The position numbers were made by a program, and so were the translations under genes. 64,000 nucleotides of DNA. Origin: Varroa destructor. Lineage: Eukaryota > Arthropoda > Arachnida > Mesostigmata > Varroidae. Below, one piece after another: positions 39,476 through 52,439 of the stretch (the stretch's first letter is position 1; each line of letters starts with the position of its first letter). The notes under the pieces were generated by a model. That model ran no database searches and was not told where the DNA came from. It saw only the letters and a list, made by a program, of their open reading frames with translations. The DNA lies in the NCBI RefSeq assembly GCF_002443255.2, contig NW_019211457.1, forward strand, positions 50,678,242 through 50,742,241. The letters run 5' to 3'.

Positions 39476-41092
39476 AGAATGTAGCGGTAGATAAATAGCT
39501 GTTATCGATTAAACATGTTTGTACAGTAAGAACTTTAGCTGGCTGGTTGGCTATTGAAAAACGAAAAGCTTACTTATCGAAAGAATCATTGTTATATCCG
39601 AGTACGAAGTATTAGATCATTATTATTATTGCACGAATGAGTGAGGGGAAATTATGTGAGGGTATACAATACCATAACTACCTCCGTGAAGGAAGAGGAG
39701 CGTTTATAACAAACACAGACAATAGCGCGTTTATAGAAAAACAAAGTCGATATATGAAATGCGTATTCGAATTCTGTTAGTACACGACACTGTACTTGCT
39801 TTAGCACAAATATCTGAAGCAAACAAACTTTATATATGGCCTATGCTGTCTTCTGTAGAAGCACGCTAGCATCTAATCATTTATTATAGATGTAATTAAT
39901 GAATGTATTTATACACATTCCTCTTTTGCCTGTCTGGTATTATCCCACCATTGCTATCATGTTATAAATTCAAGTAGTGGTTTGTGACTCCGACAGAGAC
40001 CAATACACTCAGCTTCAAGCAGAAGGGTACTTTGCAAAGGTTAAAATGGATGCAGGGACAAGCGAAACCCGAGCGACTAAGAATGGTATGGTACCATCTG
40101 TAGTCCCATGTAATGCTCCTGACCGCCAACTTTTGCGTGGTTGACTCGGGTAATCAGAGTACTTACGTTCAACGGTGATTGTCACATGCCAACACCAAAC
40201 GTTGCTATGCCAGCAACGTTTCAACAGGTTGATCTTAATTTATTTTGTACATACAATGTATAACCTAAGTTAATATATAAATTTTTTTCAGAACAAAGAT
40301 GTCTTTTCAATTAGGTATCCTTTATGTCGTCAAAGCTAGGTCTAAACTTGGTATCCGTTTCGATGGTACGACGTAGATCAAAGTGTTGTTCATTGAGTAG
40401 AATTAAATGTGGTTTAAAAACGGTTCTGTTTTAGTAAGTTCGGCTTGCATTAAAAGTAAAAATATTCATCATAAGTCGCTGAGCAACAGTATCGGTCTAA
40501 CTAAAGAGAATACATGTGATACAACGATAACAAAATATAAACTTTTATTTCCCATACGCACAACTGTCGACTATGGTACGAAGTTGTTATCATAATGTTT
40601 AGTGTCGTCAAAAACATTCCTTGTTCGATTTTTTATTTCTTGTGTATATAAAATATAAGAGAACATTGCAAAAAATATCTAGACCCTGCCCTGCAGAACA
40701 GTGCTTCGATACACCTGTGTGTCCCCTTTTTTCATTTTTGCGATCCTTTTGTAGTCAAAACCACATACGAAATCGCGCATCACCAGTTTACCCCTGTCGA
40801 CAGTGGGCTACTCGGTTTTGCCTCCTATTAGATAGGTAGAATAATAGTTACATCATTACTATTGTAGCAGCAAATAACTACCTGCGCCTTGTTTTTTTTG
40901 GTTAGTTCAGGTTACCCTGACCTATACCTCTCCTTATGCCTTATAGAAATTATTATCGCCATAAAAATTATTTTTTGCCACTTAGTTGTTGCTCTTTCAA
41001 ATCTTTGCGAGTACACTTATCTTAACCGATGACCTTGCCTCGCCAAGTTGGTGGACCCGTATTCAGTATTATATATAAATCCTTAATGTGTG

Positions 41093-41115
41093 TATATATA
41101 TATATATATATATAT
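41093..41115. repeat. (TA)n microsatellite in the CP2-factor 3' UTR
   Basis: About 11 TA units starting 15 nt beyond the CP2-family stop codon, so it would be transcribed in the 3' UTR. Confidence 0.9.
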
Positions 41116-41129
41116 GCCGTCCCTGTCAC

Positions 41130-42928
41130 CTACAAGTCAGTTGAACCCTGCTGGGTTGTTCCAGTGCCCCCCTCTATGCGTGCGGGTGTCATCAGAAGGA
41201 CTTTATCGTGGGCTTCGAGGAGGTAAGCTGCTTCATCGCTAAGGTTCCGCACTAGCTCATCTGTTACCGACACCCGAATACCTCCCGGTCCCTTCAGGAA
41301 AAGTAAATCGCATGGAACACACATGGCCGACGAGATCGCAGACTTGAGCTGATACGCTGTGGCCTTTTCAAGGAACACGGGCACAAACGGTTCGTCCAAA
41401 GTATTGCCCATGTAGAGCGTGAGTGCAGGTCGAATCGCTTTCGCGTGCAACAGATTATATAATCGGATGCCTTCGGCCACCCCGCAGATGGTAATCAAAT
41501 CATTCTTGTTTAGTCGTAGCAGGTCCGCCCCCGAAAAGCTGCCTAATTGTTGTAATGCGTTCGAGAAGCGGTTGCTGCGAAGCCAATCGGCTGTCTCTTG
41601 AGGAGACGCGTCACTTGTGAGTAGGGCTGTCTCGTCCGAGTCGGAACCCGTAATGCTTGTCGAGGGCGAAATGCTAACACGCTGAGAAATACCGAGAGGT
41701 GTTATCGGTGCGGTAATTTGAGGTTCGGGAGGACTCGGCGGATAGGTGGGTGTCATAGCAGCTGATCCACCATTTCCTGTACTGCCAGGGCCCCCTCCAC
41801 CACTAGAGCTGGCGCCGCCACCACCCCCACCCCCGCTTCCACTGCCGCCTGATGTACTGCTAACACTGCCAGGGCCAGCTGATGGCATCTTGGTCGGTGT
41901 CTCGGCTGGGCTCTGTTGTGAATATGCCGCTTGCTGGGTGCATTCGGTAAAAAAAGTGCAATCGAAGCTGGGCTGATAGAGCTCCTGCTCAGCAATGGGT
42001 CGTTTCGACATCTTTTCTCGGTCGGTCTTGTGCTTTCGATCGGCACCTTTAGGCTTGAATACTTTGACCTGGCACGAAGCGCTGTGCAACTTCCCCTGTA
42101 TCAAATTGCCGCCGTCTGTCGAATAAGTTTCAACAACGAGTCGGAAAGGTACTCCTTTCTCTCCACCATGCTTTTTTGGAGTGAATTCAGTACTGATACA
42201 GTTGAGACGCACGAAGACGCCCGTCTCCTTCGTCGGATCCCAAACAAACTCGAAAGCGTTGATAAGCTTCGAATAGCTGACAACGTCAAACACCCCATAA
42301 CTGAGCGGGATGTCGACGTCAAGAACTCTCTCCTGTGGATGCTGTATAGCCCATTGTTCCATCTGTTCCTTCTCCATGTATTGCAATCGTCGCTCCTGAA
42401 AGCCCACTCGGACAACGCTTTTCAGCAGTTTACCCTGCATCTCCGTGAGGTCACCGAGCTTCTTGAGTTTAATTTCGTACGACTGGCCTTGATTAAGATA
42501 GGTCATCGTACGTTCGTTCACTTTCGTCGCTATGGATGTCGCCGCTCCTAGAACGCATTGAAACATTGGCTGACAGCCTGAAATTGGTCCAGAACCAAGG
42601 CATGCTGGTGCGCCTGAAGGAGACACAGGGGCACCGGGCAGTGTGGACTGCAGTAACAAAATGCCTGTATCATTTGCGCAGTGACGCAGATCAGGTGCGG
42701 AACTCGAATGCTTCTGATTGCTGCTACAGCTTGATGACGCACTCGATGCTACATTCTGGTTGGGATCATTACAGAAACGTTTAATGGTCGTTGGGGCTGC
42801 TTCTTCTTCAGCTTGTAACGGGCGGTTTTTTTTTATTCTACTCTGTGCTGCTTGGGCAGCAGCCTGCGCCTGTGCTACAGCTTGATGAGCGTGCACCGCC
42901 TGTGGGTGACCACCTGTAACCGATTCAT
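41130..42928 (-). CDS. TFCP2: CP2-family transcription factor (TFCP2/UBP1/gemini-like), main exon
   Basis: One uninterrupted exon carries nearly the whole protein. Residues are counted from the upstream limit of the open frame at 42980. About 20-138 is an Ala/Gln/Ser-rich segment. About 138-350 is the CP2 DNA-binding domain, with YLNQGQSYEIKLKKLG, DVDIPLSYGV, FVWDP, CISTEFTPKKHGGEKGVPFR and KVFKPKGADRKHKTDREKM. About 368-410 is a Gly/Ser-rich linker. About 458-515 is a SAM-like domain (DWLRSNRF...FSGADLLRLNKNDLITICG...GIRLYNLL). About 517-600 is the C-terminal oligomerisation domain (KGPGGIRVSVTDELVRNL). The 5' border is an acceptor at CGTAG|AT (exon from 42928) or TTACAG|GT (from 42913); both fit the phase-1 donor of the upstream exon. 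The protein would bind DNA as an oligomer in the nucleus. Long frames on the other strand here are shadows. Confidence 0.92.
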
Positions 42929-43408
42929 CTACGTTGGACATAGCGAATTTCCAACCGTGAATTGGCACAAAGCACCACAAGCGCCGGAGGGAAGCAACAA
43001 AGACGGCACAAAGTTAGTACACACAGGCGAACATAAAGGCAACAAATACAGAAAAATTGCCCAAAATATAACGTATATTATTCACTACTACTGTTCTGAT
43101 GTTCTGTCGGGTTAAATATATTCTATATATTACATATATTAGTATCAGACCGCGGAAGAAATAATGTAACGATCAGGTCAAAGACCAGGTAAGGTTATCA
43201 AGGAAGACCTGCTATATCCATATAAAAAAAATGCTAGCAAAAACAAAGCAGAAGCGCTAGTATCAGCGTTGGACCGTAAATGAGAAGTTTAAGCAACTTA
43301 CATTTATGATTGCATACATATTACTGCATTACTGACAATTACACAGTTGTTATACAAAGGCAGGGTGTGAACAAGTCCGAAAGAAGTGATTGCAGCCAAT
43401 TGTAATAC
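42929..43408 (-). other. Single recognised intron of the CP2-family gene
   Basis: The donor is AAAG|GTATTA. A CTAAC branch-like sequence and a TTTGTTGCTTCCCTCC tract precede the acceptor. The intron is about 480 nt, or 495 nt if the second acceptor is used. Confidence 0.65.
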
Positions 43409-43562
43409 CTTTAATTGACGGCAGAGCGAGTAATGTCTCGCTCATATTAAATGAAGCGGTTCCAAGCTCGATGCCGAGGCCCGATAGAGAGCCATCAAAA
43501 TCTGCTGCTAACGCATCGTCGATGTCGTCCATATGCCAGGCGTTATGTCCTAGAGTCGCCAT
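43409..43562 (-). CDS. TFCP2: CP2-family transcription factor, N-terminal exon
   Basis: The frame starts at an ATG with context CACACTATGGCG. It encodes 51 residues plus one base: MATLGHNAWHMDDIDDALAA, then DFDGSLSGLGIELGTASFNM and SETLLALPSIK. Human TFCP2/UBP1 proteins carry the same N-terminal block (DFD.SLSG.G.ELG...Y.MS..LALP). This ties the exon to the big exon 480 nt downstream, and the phase-1 donor AAAG|GTATTA agrees. The frame is open further upstream, but the family supports this start. Confidence 0.85.
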
Positions 43563-44235
43563 AGTGTGGTGCACAGGTAAATTTGTTACTGTTGCAGTTC
43601 TCAATACCGAGACGCTTCGCCTGTCTTCGCTCGTCGATAACACACACTCAGGGCTCCCTAAAGATTTTCTTTTTACCCCAAGCTTATCCTATCAAACTTG
43701 AGAGCTTCGATCCCTTCCCGAGGACGCTTGGGCCCGTTGCTATAGAACGATAGAACATTTAGTACTCGCCGGATCTCTGTGGAATGGCACATTTCAAATA
43801 AAATGCAAAATAAAGTGCTTAGTCATAACCAAATTAAACAAATTGGAGGCATGATCTATTGAACTGGCATAAACTGTCATATAAGGTTTCATTTTCGACT
43901 GCCAGACGGGAAACTAAATGCTGATTCAACACGTGGGTGCTTAACATTAAATTTATCTAGTTTATTACTATACGTTCTGTTGCTAAATCTTTGCGATGTT
44001 CAGACTGTTTTCTTTGCCAAATTGAATTTTCTGAAGAACAAATTTCACTGGGAACTAAGCCACGCAGAACACGTAGAGGAATAACAGAGTGCTTAGCGAC
44101 TGTACTCGCAAACACGACAGGTCTGTTGCCTGATTGCCTGAGACGTGCACGATTGAACCTTAGATGTGAGCCCTGGCACGGACGCAATTTGCTAGGCTTT
44201 TCATTTATAAAGATCTCATGCCTGGTCGTGCTATA

Positions 44236-44300
44236 TAGCGGATTATTGTTTAGTGAATTACTGAATTACCACGCTCAAGGTTCGACTCTACCAGACCAAG
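44236..44300 (+). repeat. tRNA-derived SINE head (A and B boxes)
   Basis: TAGCGGATTATTG (44236-44248) matches the A box pattern, and GGTTCGACTCT (44279-44289) matches the B box. The spacing is 30 nt. No tRNA cloverleaf is apparent. Confidence 0.55.
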
Positions 44301-46547
44301 AGACGAGCTCCACAACGACGGAAACGATCACATAAATCGTCGAAAGAACTATCTAATGGTAAAATTTTATGCTTCCAAAACACGGTGAGAATTCCTAACA
44401 CAAGACATTCCTATATAAATATGGACACCTCTATATGCAGTTCCATTGCGCTGCTAGTGAATGTCTCGCGTAATTTATGGATACAGGCTTTCTGCATAAA
44501 ATCAATAAGGTTCTGAATTTTTTATTAAATTAAATGTAGCAAAAAAAAGCATAGTAATGTATGCAAGGGTGCTTCCTACGCAGTATAATTACGAAACTTC
44601 ACGAGGAAACTCCGATTTCAAAGATAAAAATTATTATTTTTAAAATTGTATATTTTCAACTTAATTAAAATATATTTATGTATATTTAATATATACTTGT
44701 ACATATTAATGTATTTAGATATATAAATTGAAAATGCAATAATATACACATCATTGAAAAACTATGTACGATCAAAAATTATTTCCATTTAATATAGGTT
44801 TGCAGATTTCAAAATAAGCTGAAATAAGCGTTATTACCACCGAGTCATTGATGTACTGGCGCCGGGTACCGGATACCCAAACTAATATAAATAGCCAATT
44901 TTATTAGCTACACAGAATCTTACAATCAAACACCAATAGCATAATTCTGCAGTGAACGTTCGTTTCGTATTGAAGTTCTATTGTCAGCGAATACCTATCG
45001 TCCTCTGAAGAGAAGGAAAATTTCAGACAAAAGTTATGACGTTAATTATAGTGAAAATCGCTATAATCATCTGGCCGATAGATCTATTTTTAGGTCGTCG
45101 CGCTATTACTCCTTTTTGCTTGTATCAGTTTTCATTCTATTGCTGTCTTTATGCCAATGACGCGAGTCTTTACTCCTTCAAGGTACGAATTACAACAAGT
45201 CATTAGTTAGCAAAGGTAAGGGTTTTTGTTCCGGCCATTGCTGCTGCTACTGCTTGCAGCCATCTTAAGGTCAAATCCACGGTCTGTTTCTCGTTGCCCA
45301 CACTCACCCCAATTAGCCGCCTAGTAGCATCTTGGTCAGCCGTATATCACAAACTCAATGGACATTGCGATAATTCCGTCACATTAAACTGCAAACCTTT
45401 TTTCCTCTTGTCTCTGTATCTATTTCATTTTTGTTCTATTTTCTTTTTAAAGTTTCATTTACTTTGGCTAGTCATCGCCATTTTAGCGTTGTTGCGGTGC
45501 GCCGCCCTGTTCTCTTTTTTCTAGCAATCTCAAACTGATTAGATAATGAATGATGAAGCCAAATGTCGACAAACGCTGAATGAAGGGCCACCGTTACCCA
45601 GTGCTGCTATAGTCGTTGCAAGCTGTCATCCATTTTGCGGTGTAAACGAGAGTGCGCGCTCGCGAACAACTCTCGGACATCATCTACGGCTCGAATGCAA
45701 CTGGCTCGGCAAACTGATGTCGAATAAACGGTAATGTCTATGCGAACGAACAACCGGCTATGTAATACATACGACGTATGGGCGGACAAATGGACAAACA
45801 GACAGACTAGCATAAAGGGCTTAAAAGCGGTAATGCTTTCATTTTTTGTTGATTGACTGTTGGTCGACGAACGTCAGGAGCTCATTTCCGAGAGCTGTTG
45901 CGGCGACGTTGCCTGTCACGTTTGTGGTGAACTGATGCACCGCGTGCATGCGCCGCAGCATACATGTTGGCGCCTTTTTTAAAATACACTACGGTAATTT
46001 ACCTCATTCACATATTTGCAAGTTCAAGACCGCGGTGATTTCCGCATACACATAGCTTCCAGATTATCTCTAGCCGGCTTTCTCAGCAACGTAGTTTCCA
46101 GTTTGAGACTTTTTTCCTGAATTTCCCGAAATATTTCTTGAATAAGCCATACGATCCGCGACGTACATTGACGACGTAGGAACACACTATTAAAAAGTGG
46201 CCCGTGTGCATCGCTTGGCGTTTTTTTTTATTCAAATTATACCGGTCAAACAACTGAAACTAATTAGCTGTTATAATGACTCTGAAAACTTTTAAGTGTC
46301 GCTTTATAATGTTATTCGTGAATATTAACGGTAGACAAAGGTACACGAATGTTTATCAAATTATCGTTTCTGACGGAATGAAAAAATACGGCTCTTTTGT
46401 GACCCCTAGGGAACACATCGTCACACAATATCTGTAGAGTAAGGGAACTACAATATTGATATAATGACTTAACTCTTTTTTTTTTAATCAAAAAGCACAT
46501 TGTATGGTATTGTCAAATATAGTTTCAATCAGTATAGTAATAAAATT

Positions 46548-46553
<6 letters not shown>

Positions 46554-46582
<29 letters not shown>
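46554..46582. repeat. (TA)n microsatellite
   Basis: About 14 TA units. Confidence 0.95.
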
Positions 46583-46584
<2 letters not shown>

Positions 46585-48095
46585 AAGTGTTGCAAAGATA
46601 GTTTGATGAATCCAAAGATATCAAGGAAATAAAAAGTCAAAAAGTAGAATGTTTTACCGGATTAGATCACAAAAAATCCGATACTAAATTTTTCTCGATT
46701 TATTATTTAAGCAAGTCCAAATGTGTTTGAGTGTATGATGTCCTATTGTTTCCTAATGAATCGACGCAGATATAAAAACCTTCGTATATTATTACTTTCA
46801 GTGATTTGGCCGCAAGTACAAAAGTAAGGCTATGTTTCAAAAAGCAGCTACCTTTGGAGACAGTAGTCTGTTTTGGGAATCGCAATCGAACAAAAGGTTC
46901 CTTTCTTATTAAAAAAAGTTAAAATGCGAATTGTTCACTTTTTTCAAGGTGATAGTTCCTATTAGTAAATAATTTCTGCTCCTCCAAATCTACAGACCTA
47001 TTTTCGTGTAATCCTCTCCTCTTTGTAAGACAGAAGGTGCCTGTTATCTCTTTAGTGCCCACTGGCAACACGACCGTGAATTGAAATTATTTTTTCATAT
47101 TTTTTAATAATAGTTTCGACATAACGGGGAACCTTCAAATTGATCTCGGAGTCAAAACTTAGAATACTCTTTCATATATCACTATAACCGATGTGCTTTT
47201 TACATGATTTAGCTCTTTAGATGTATATTTCAAAAATCTTTCAGGTTGTCAAATAAAGGCGAGCGGTTAGATTTCGAAGTAAAACTGAATAGTAATCATC
47301 ACGAGGTGACGTATGTGATATGGAAAACGTATGCGGCAAATATCATTATGACATTTACTTCTCTTTTTCCCGTAGAGGCGGAAAGTTCAACCTATTGTGT
47401 CATTAGGATAACCGTTTAGTAAATCCCCCAATTAATATAAGTACCGTTATTATGTTGCAGGGTATTTTCTGATGCCTACAATCCGGACGTATGCCGTCAT
47501 TCGACATCAGTGAATAAGGTTATATTAAAGATACCGTGGTAGGTGTGACTTCGTCGGCAGTCCATACACTGATGTCGCCTCTCAAGGGGTATTATCCAAG
47601 AGATCTTTCTAAACTCAAAAAAGAAGCATTGGTAGGGAATAATATCATTGCAACTACTGATTAGCAATGCCATTGCGTGCTAATAAATGTCTACTGTATA
47701 CTTATCGAAATTTAGAGAGCCAAAGATATTTTCGTCAGATAACAATAATAATAAATAAAATACATAAAAATGTACAACAATTTGGGCACTATTTTTTATT
47801 AAACAATCTAATAAAGCTCAGTTTACTTATGTAATAACAGACTTCCTTAAAAAATAACCGCAATAGTATTCGCCTTATACAATTAATTTTTAATAGCTTT
47901 TTGACCCAAACACTTAAACTATAATGTACATTAATTTTAATTAGCAACATAACAGTGGACTATTCGGCCCGTTGTTAATACTATGCCATGTATTCAACTT
48001 TAAACGCTCCTTAAAAAGAGCCTAGGCCCTATTACGAACGCTCTATAGCTGGTCAGAAGTCGCATATACTCCCAGCATTTTAATAATACAGCAGA

Positions 48096-48106
48096 GGTAT
48101 CGAACC
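48096..48106 (-). repeat. Pol III B box (SINE remnant)
   Basis: The minus strand reads GGTTCGATACC, a perfect B box. No A box is clear, so this is a truncated tRNA-derived element. Confidence 0.45.
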
Positions 48107-50599
48107 CTGGTCCTCTTCAAGGGTTCGTTGTCCTTAATGGAAGTTCTATGAACCTAAAAGCACATAATCTGAGCATACGTGTAAAACAAATATTTTACAA
48201 GTCAAAGATAAAACTCGACAGACAGATCTGGTTAACTTGTAATACTTTCAGTCAGGTTATCTTCTGGGTTTTGACCTAAAATAAAAGGATTATTCCGTCA
48301 TTTCTCAGTAAATTAATATGTTATTCAAAATCGATCCCTAATCCACTAATGCTAATTGCAGCGCCCGTCGAATTATATTGTTTGCATTAAGGTTTGTCAG
48401 TCGCATTTCGCAGTTACTTATATTTTAATTCAATCCATAAAGATAAGTTCAGAGAAAGCATGACTTCGCAAAAGGAAAGACAATTTAAGGCATTTGGCGT
48501 ACTATATTGCTTTATACGGATGTGTTTGCATAATTTCTAATTTTTTTTCGCTTTTCCTTTCACTATTAATCCCTCTACAATAAATCTTTTTAAAGTTTTG
48601 CGTCGTAAATGTAAGAAGGAATGGTCATTAAAATAAATTTTATCGAAATTAATTTATTTCTAATTCGCCTATTTAAAATTAGAAAAAAAAAATCGAAAAA
48701 CCTTGGTGCAAATATTCATGCTGATTTAGTTGCTGTAAGTTATTTATACAATTAAATGGCCATTCTCGGAACAGAGAATCTTCAGACATTTTAAACAACG
48801 CTCTGCTTGTTAAGGTCGTGTGTAAATATAAAGCTGTTTTTTGAAGTTATTTGCAGTGCAGGAGCACAGAAAGCGAAAACAATGAAACATTTTTTAAAAG
48901 GTTAAAATCTTATAGTGCAACTTTTTTATTGCTATTATTGTATCATGTTTTAGAGGTTATATTCGTCCGGATAATTTTGCCCCTGTATATAAAAATAAAC
49001 TTCTATTTGTTTGTAACTAAAAGATCTGTTTAGTATTTCTAACATAGAATCTACTTGTTTTGCTAACGTATTGACTTACTGAACAAAATCAGTAAAAAAA
49101 AATGGTTGGAGAACTTCGGACAGAAAAATAACTTTAGCCACATGATACGAATACCCGTATCTACGCTTATTTTGCAATAAACCTGCTAGAAACACAAATT
49201 GGGAACACACACGTTTAGTTACGCTTTTCATTTTTTTTAAGAGTTAAAACCTCTCAACGCTGATATTCCCTCAGTAAAAAATAATCCCGATGGCCAGTTC
49301 AGAGAAGAGACTGGATAGTTTTGTGGAAAATTTAAATTTTACCAGCTTTTATGTTTTTTTTTTACCAGCTTACACGTATTTGTGGTTTGCTCTAATGCAG
49401 TCTTAGTAATATGGTATAAAGATGCATATTGTATATTAGACCATGAGAACATTTTTAATAAAACTGAGATCTCCCGAAACAGCTTAACTTGCGAAAAAAC
49501 TCAGCACAAACACTCAAGGGAATAAATTGGAACATGTTGTTTAGTTTAACTCTACAAATTGACTGCACTCTGTAATGAACTACTCGAAGAGATTTCAACC
49601 AATATAAGTGCAACAATGTAAGATGAGTTTGTTCGCAGGTTAACGTTAGCAGTGTAAATTTTTTTTAAGTTAGTCTTTCAATGGTAAATATTATTAGGTT
49701 GCACAATAATGTACAAATCTGCTTTGCTATAGTCAGGCATAATTAAACCATGTCTACTTCTCTCGAGCATACTTATATTATCCTTGAATAACCACTAGAT
49801 TCTACGAAAAACGCTATGTATGTTGCATTATATAAAAAATGCTGTTACTTTTCTCATACTAAAGGATATGCGATTTCATAGTTTCGCATTTCTAATTATT
49901 CTGATATTAGTAAAAAATAATGTTTAGATTACATTTGGCGGTAGTAAAAAGACAAAAAATTACTTTTTTTAGTCGTTTTCGTTTTTTTTAGACTATTCTC
50001 AGAGATCGAACAAAAGTGGATATGATTTCTTAACCTATGTCTTAGACTCCACAAATAGCTGATCCATCAACAATCATGCAAGACCTGCACTAGTGCTCCT
50101 AGTTATCACAATGTGACGATGCGCTCCTTTATCGACTTATTAAGACACGACTTTATACCAACGTCACAAAAATATTCGCCTGGAGCGACGATAAGGATTA
50201 CCTGCCGTAGACACGCAGAAAAAAGTAGAAGAGCATCCAATAAAAAAAACGTTTATCTACACTTGTGCATTTTGAATACATAATCTAAAAGATTAATACA
50301 TTTGATCAGGTTTTGTCATCCATTTGTCTAATTGATTGGTTCGTGTGAGCGATTAAAAGCCTACAGTAAAACCTACTAATAATAACAAACACTAATAACA
50401 ATCACCAAACAAATCAACATATAGCTTACCTAGAACAACGCACTTAATCATGCATAGCTATACAAAAGAAAAGTCTGTTTGATTTTAACGATTTTATTCA
50501 ACAATTCTGTTGTATGCGATATTTATCTGGAGTACTGTACACTTAAGACACAAACTGATAAGTGATTGTAAAATAGAACGACTTTCGAATTTTCGCCTC

Positions 50600-50680
50600 A
50601 TCATCTCGGGATTCGAACCCCTTCTCCGGCTAGAGCGATAGATGACCAATGACGACACTGACGAGGGCTAATTTAATCAC
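50600..50680 (-). repeat. tRNA-derived SINE head
   Basis: The minus strand carries GGTTCGAATCC (B box, 50609-50619), flanked by GGGG and CCCG arms as in a T-stem. A tRNA-like GTCGTCATTGGTCATCTATC lies upstream. It resembles a divergent tRNA-Arg-type head, but a clean cloverleaf does not form. Confidence 0.55.
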
Positions 50681-51484
50681 GAAAAAAAATATAGTTTTTC
50701 ATAAAATTGAAAACATACACATTTTTTATAAATAAAATTTTCATAAAATTAAAAACAGAAGATTTACTATATACTAGCGTTTTAACGATACAAGTATTTA
50801 TTAAATAAAGTAATTTGGAAAATGATAATATGACAAGGATTAAATTAAACGACTCCACTATTCGCACAATGCGTCTATAATGTCGAGTATGATGAGACGA
50901 ACGGATTTACAAAACGAAACCTTTGTTTGTCAGATATTCAGATTTTACCCAAAATAATTTCGGCAGCGCAGACGAATGTACTCTGCCAATTGAGAGTCAA
51001 AGCACGTAACGGTCAATAGTGACCAGTAAACTGTCAGCGTTGTCTGTCAGGGGTCAATGCAACGTCGAAAGTTGACTACGTCCGTTTCAATGCGGATCCA
51101 AGATGGCTCTAATGTATCAAAATAAATCCTGAACTCCCGTTTATATATACACACGCTCTTCATATTATATCATATTGCACAATGTTTCCACATTCGTCGT
51201 GAAATGATCTATGCTAAATTTTAATCTTTTCATTTTTTAGAGTCTTATTATCATTCTGTTAGTCATCTCTGTTTGTATAAAGGGATGATCTATTCCTTCG
51301 TAAGCGTTTTACCAAAAAAGTCGGAAACAAACGACAAAAATAATTTTTTTCTAAATAAATTAAAAAAAAGATTTTCCGGCGGGAAAAGGTTCGATTAAGT
51401 CGAAAGAGGGCACTAAATATCTTACAAGACTGTTTACAGTTAATAATATAAAATGTGGAGTGCCTAGCCTAATTTTTCTATAGA

Positions 51485-51530
51485 CCGAGTAGTCATAACA
51501 GTCAAGGATTTGAAGTCAAGTTCGAAACTG
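51485..51530 (+). repeat. tRNA-derived SINE head
   Basis: CCGAGTAGTCA (51485-51495) and AGTTCGAAACT (51519-51529) resemble the A and B boxes of a tRNA-Ser-type head, both slightly off consensus. Confidence 0.45.
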
Positions 51531-51751
51531 ACTTACGTCGGAGAGCACCGGCCCATATCTATGGTTGTCAATTACAGGCGGAAGAAAGCGATGAATCAAA
51601 CAGTTGGGCTAAACAAATAGGACATACAGCTATTCTAACACACAGAAACGACTGATGACCACGTTTTTCCTGATCTTAATCTAACTATGTTGCTTAACAC
51701 AAACACTGTACTTGTATGTTGAGTAGCTATTTATTTACGGAACTTGTTCAC

Positions 51752-51754
<3 letters not shown>

Positions 51755-51792
<38 letters not shown>
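51755..51792. repeat. (TA)n microsatellite
   Basis: About 19 TA units. Confidence 0.95.
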
Positions 51793-51795
<3 letters not shown>

Positions 51796-52439
51796 CATCA
51801 TAGTCATCAAGTCAAAGCCGCATGATAGTGGTGAATGATTGGATCAAAAATGTCATTTCATCATAACATTTTACGTTGAGTTCTCCACATACACAGCTTT
51901 ATGCCTTAGACTCAAAGGTGTGCGCACTGTGCCCATCTATACATGCCCACATGAACATGTATAGATAATTTCGACTAGAACCGTAATGATAATCTTGTGT
52001 GCATGACACAATTATCGTATTACGAGTAATGACATCCAGTCATTTCTCATTATCATAATTACTTATTTGAATAATGCCATGATACCCTCATTTCATTTCG
52101 ACAAAATGAAATCCTGTTTTAAAGCATCTACAAGCGATCCGACTGTTATATTGCTTTGTTCTCTCTGCACGATCAATATTACTAATTGGCTGGGTAAAAG
52201 CATTCCATTAAGCCATCTACCCATGCCGAGCATCATCTATGATAGCATGGACTGAAAGGATCTAAAACAGGTTTATAGCTTCATCAAAAAACTGCTCAAC
52301 TGACCATTGGTGGTGCTTTACAGTAGCTAATAGAGCTATCAGAGAACTCGCCGGTTCATCAGATCTGCTATCCTAACCTATCCTATTCAGCGCTACTATT
52401 GTTCGGCAATTACTGACCACGCATACGGGCTCACATATA

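Larger units (their letters stand above)
37499..41090. other. Stretch after the phosphatase, no confident gene
   Basis: Further 3' exons of the phosphatase could lie here. The only notable frame is at 38.74 kb, with an EEPPPY motif. A (TA)n array and an A-box fragment lie near 39.25-39.48 kb. Confidence 0.4.

Noticed and set aside
41931..42551. A 206-codon plus-strand open frame
   Set aside because: It lies antisense to the CP2 DNA-binding exon, whose protein is clearly recognised; this frame is its shadow.
50600..50680. A functional tRNA gene
   Set aside because: The B box and T-arm look right, but no acceptor stem or anticodon arm pairs properly; a SINE head is more likely.
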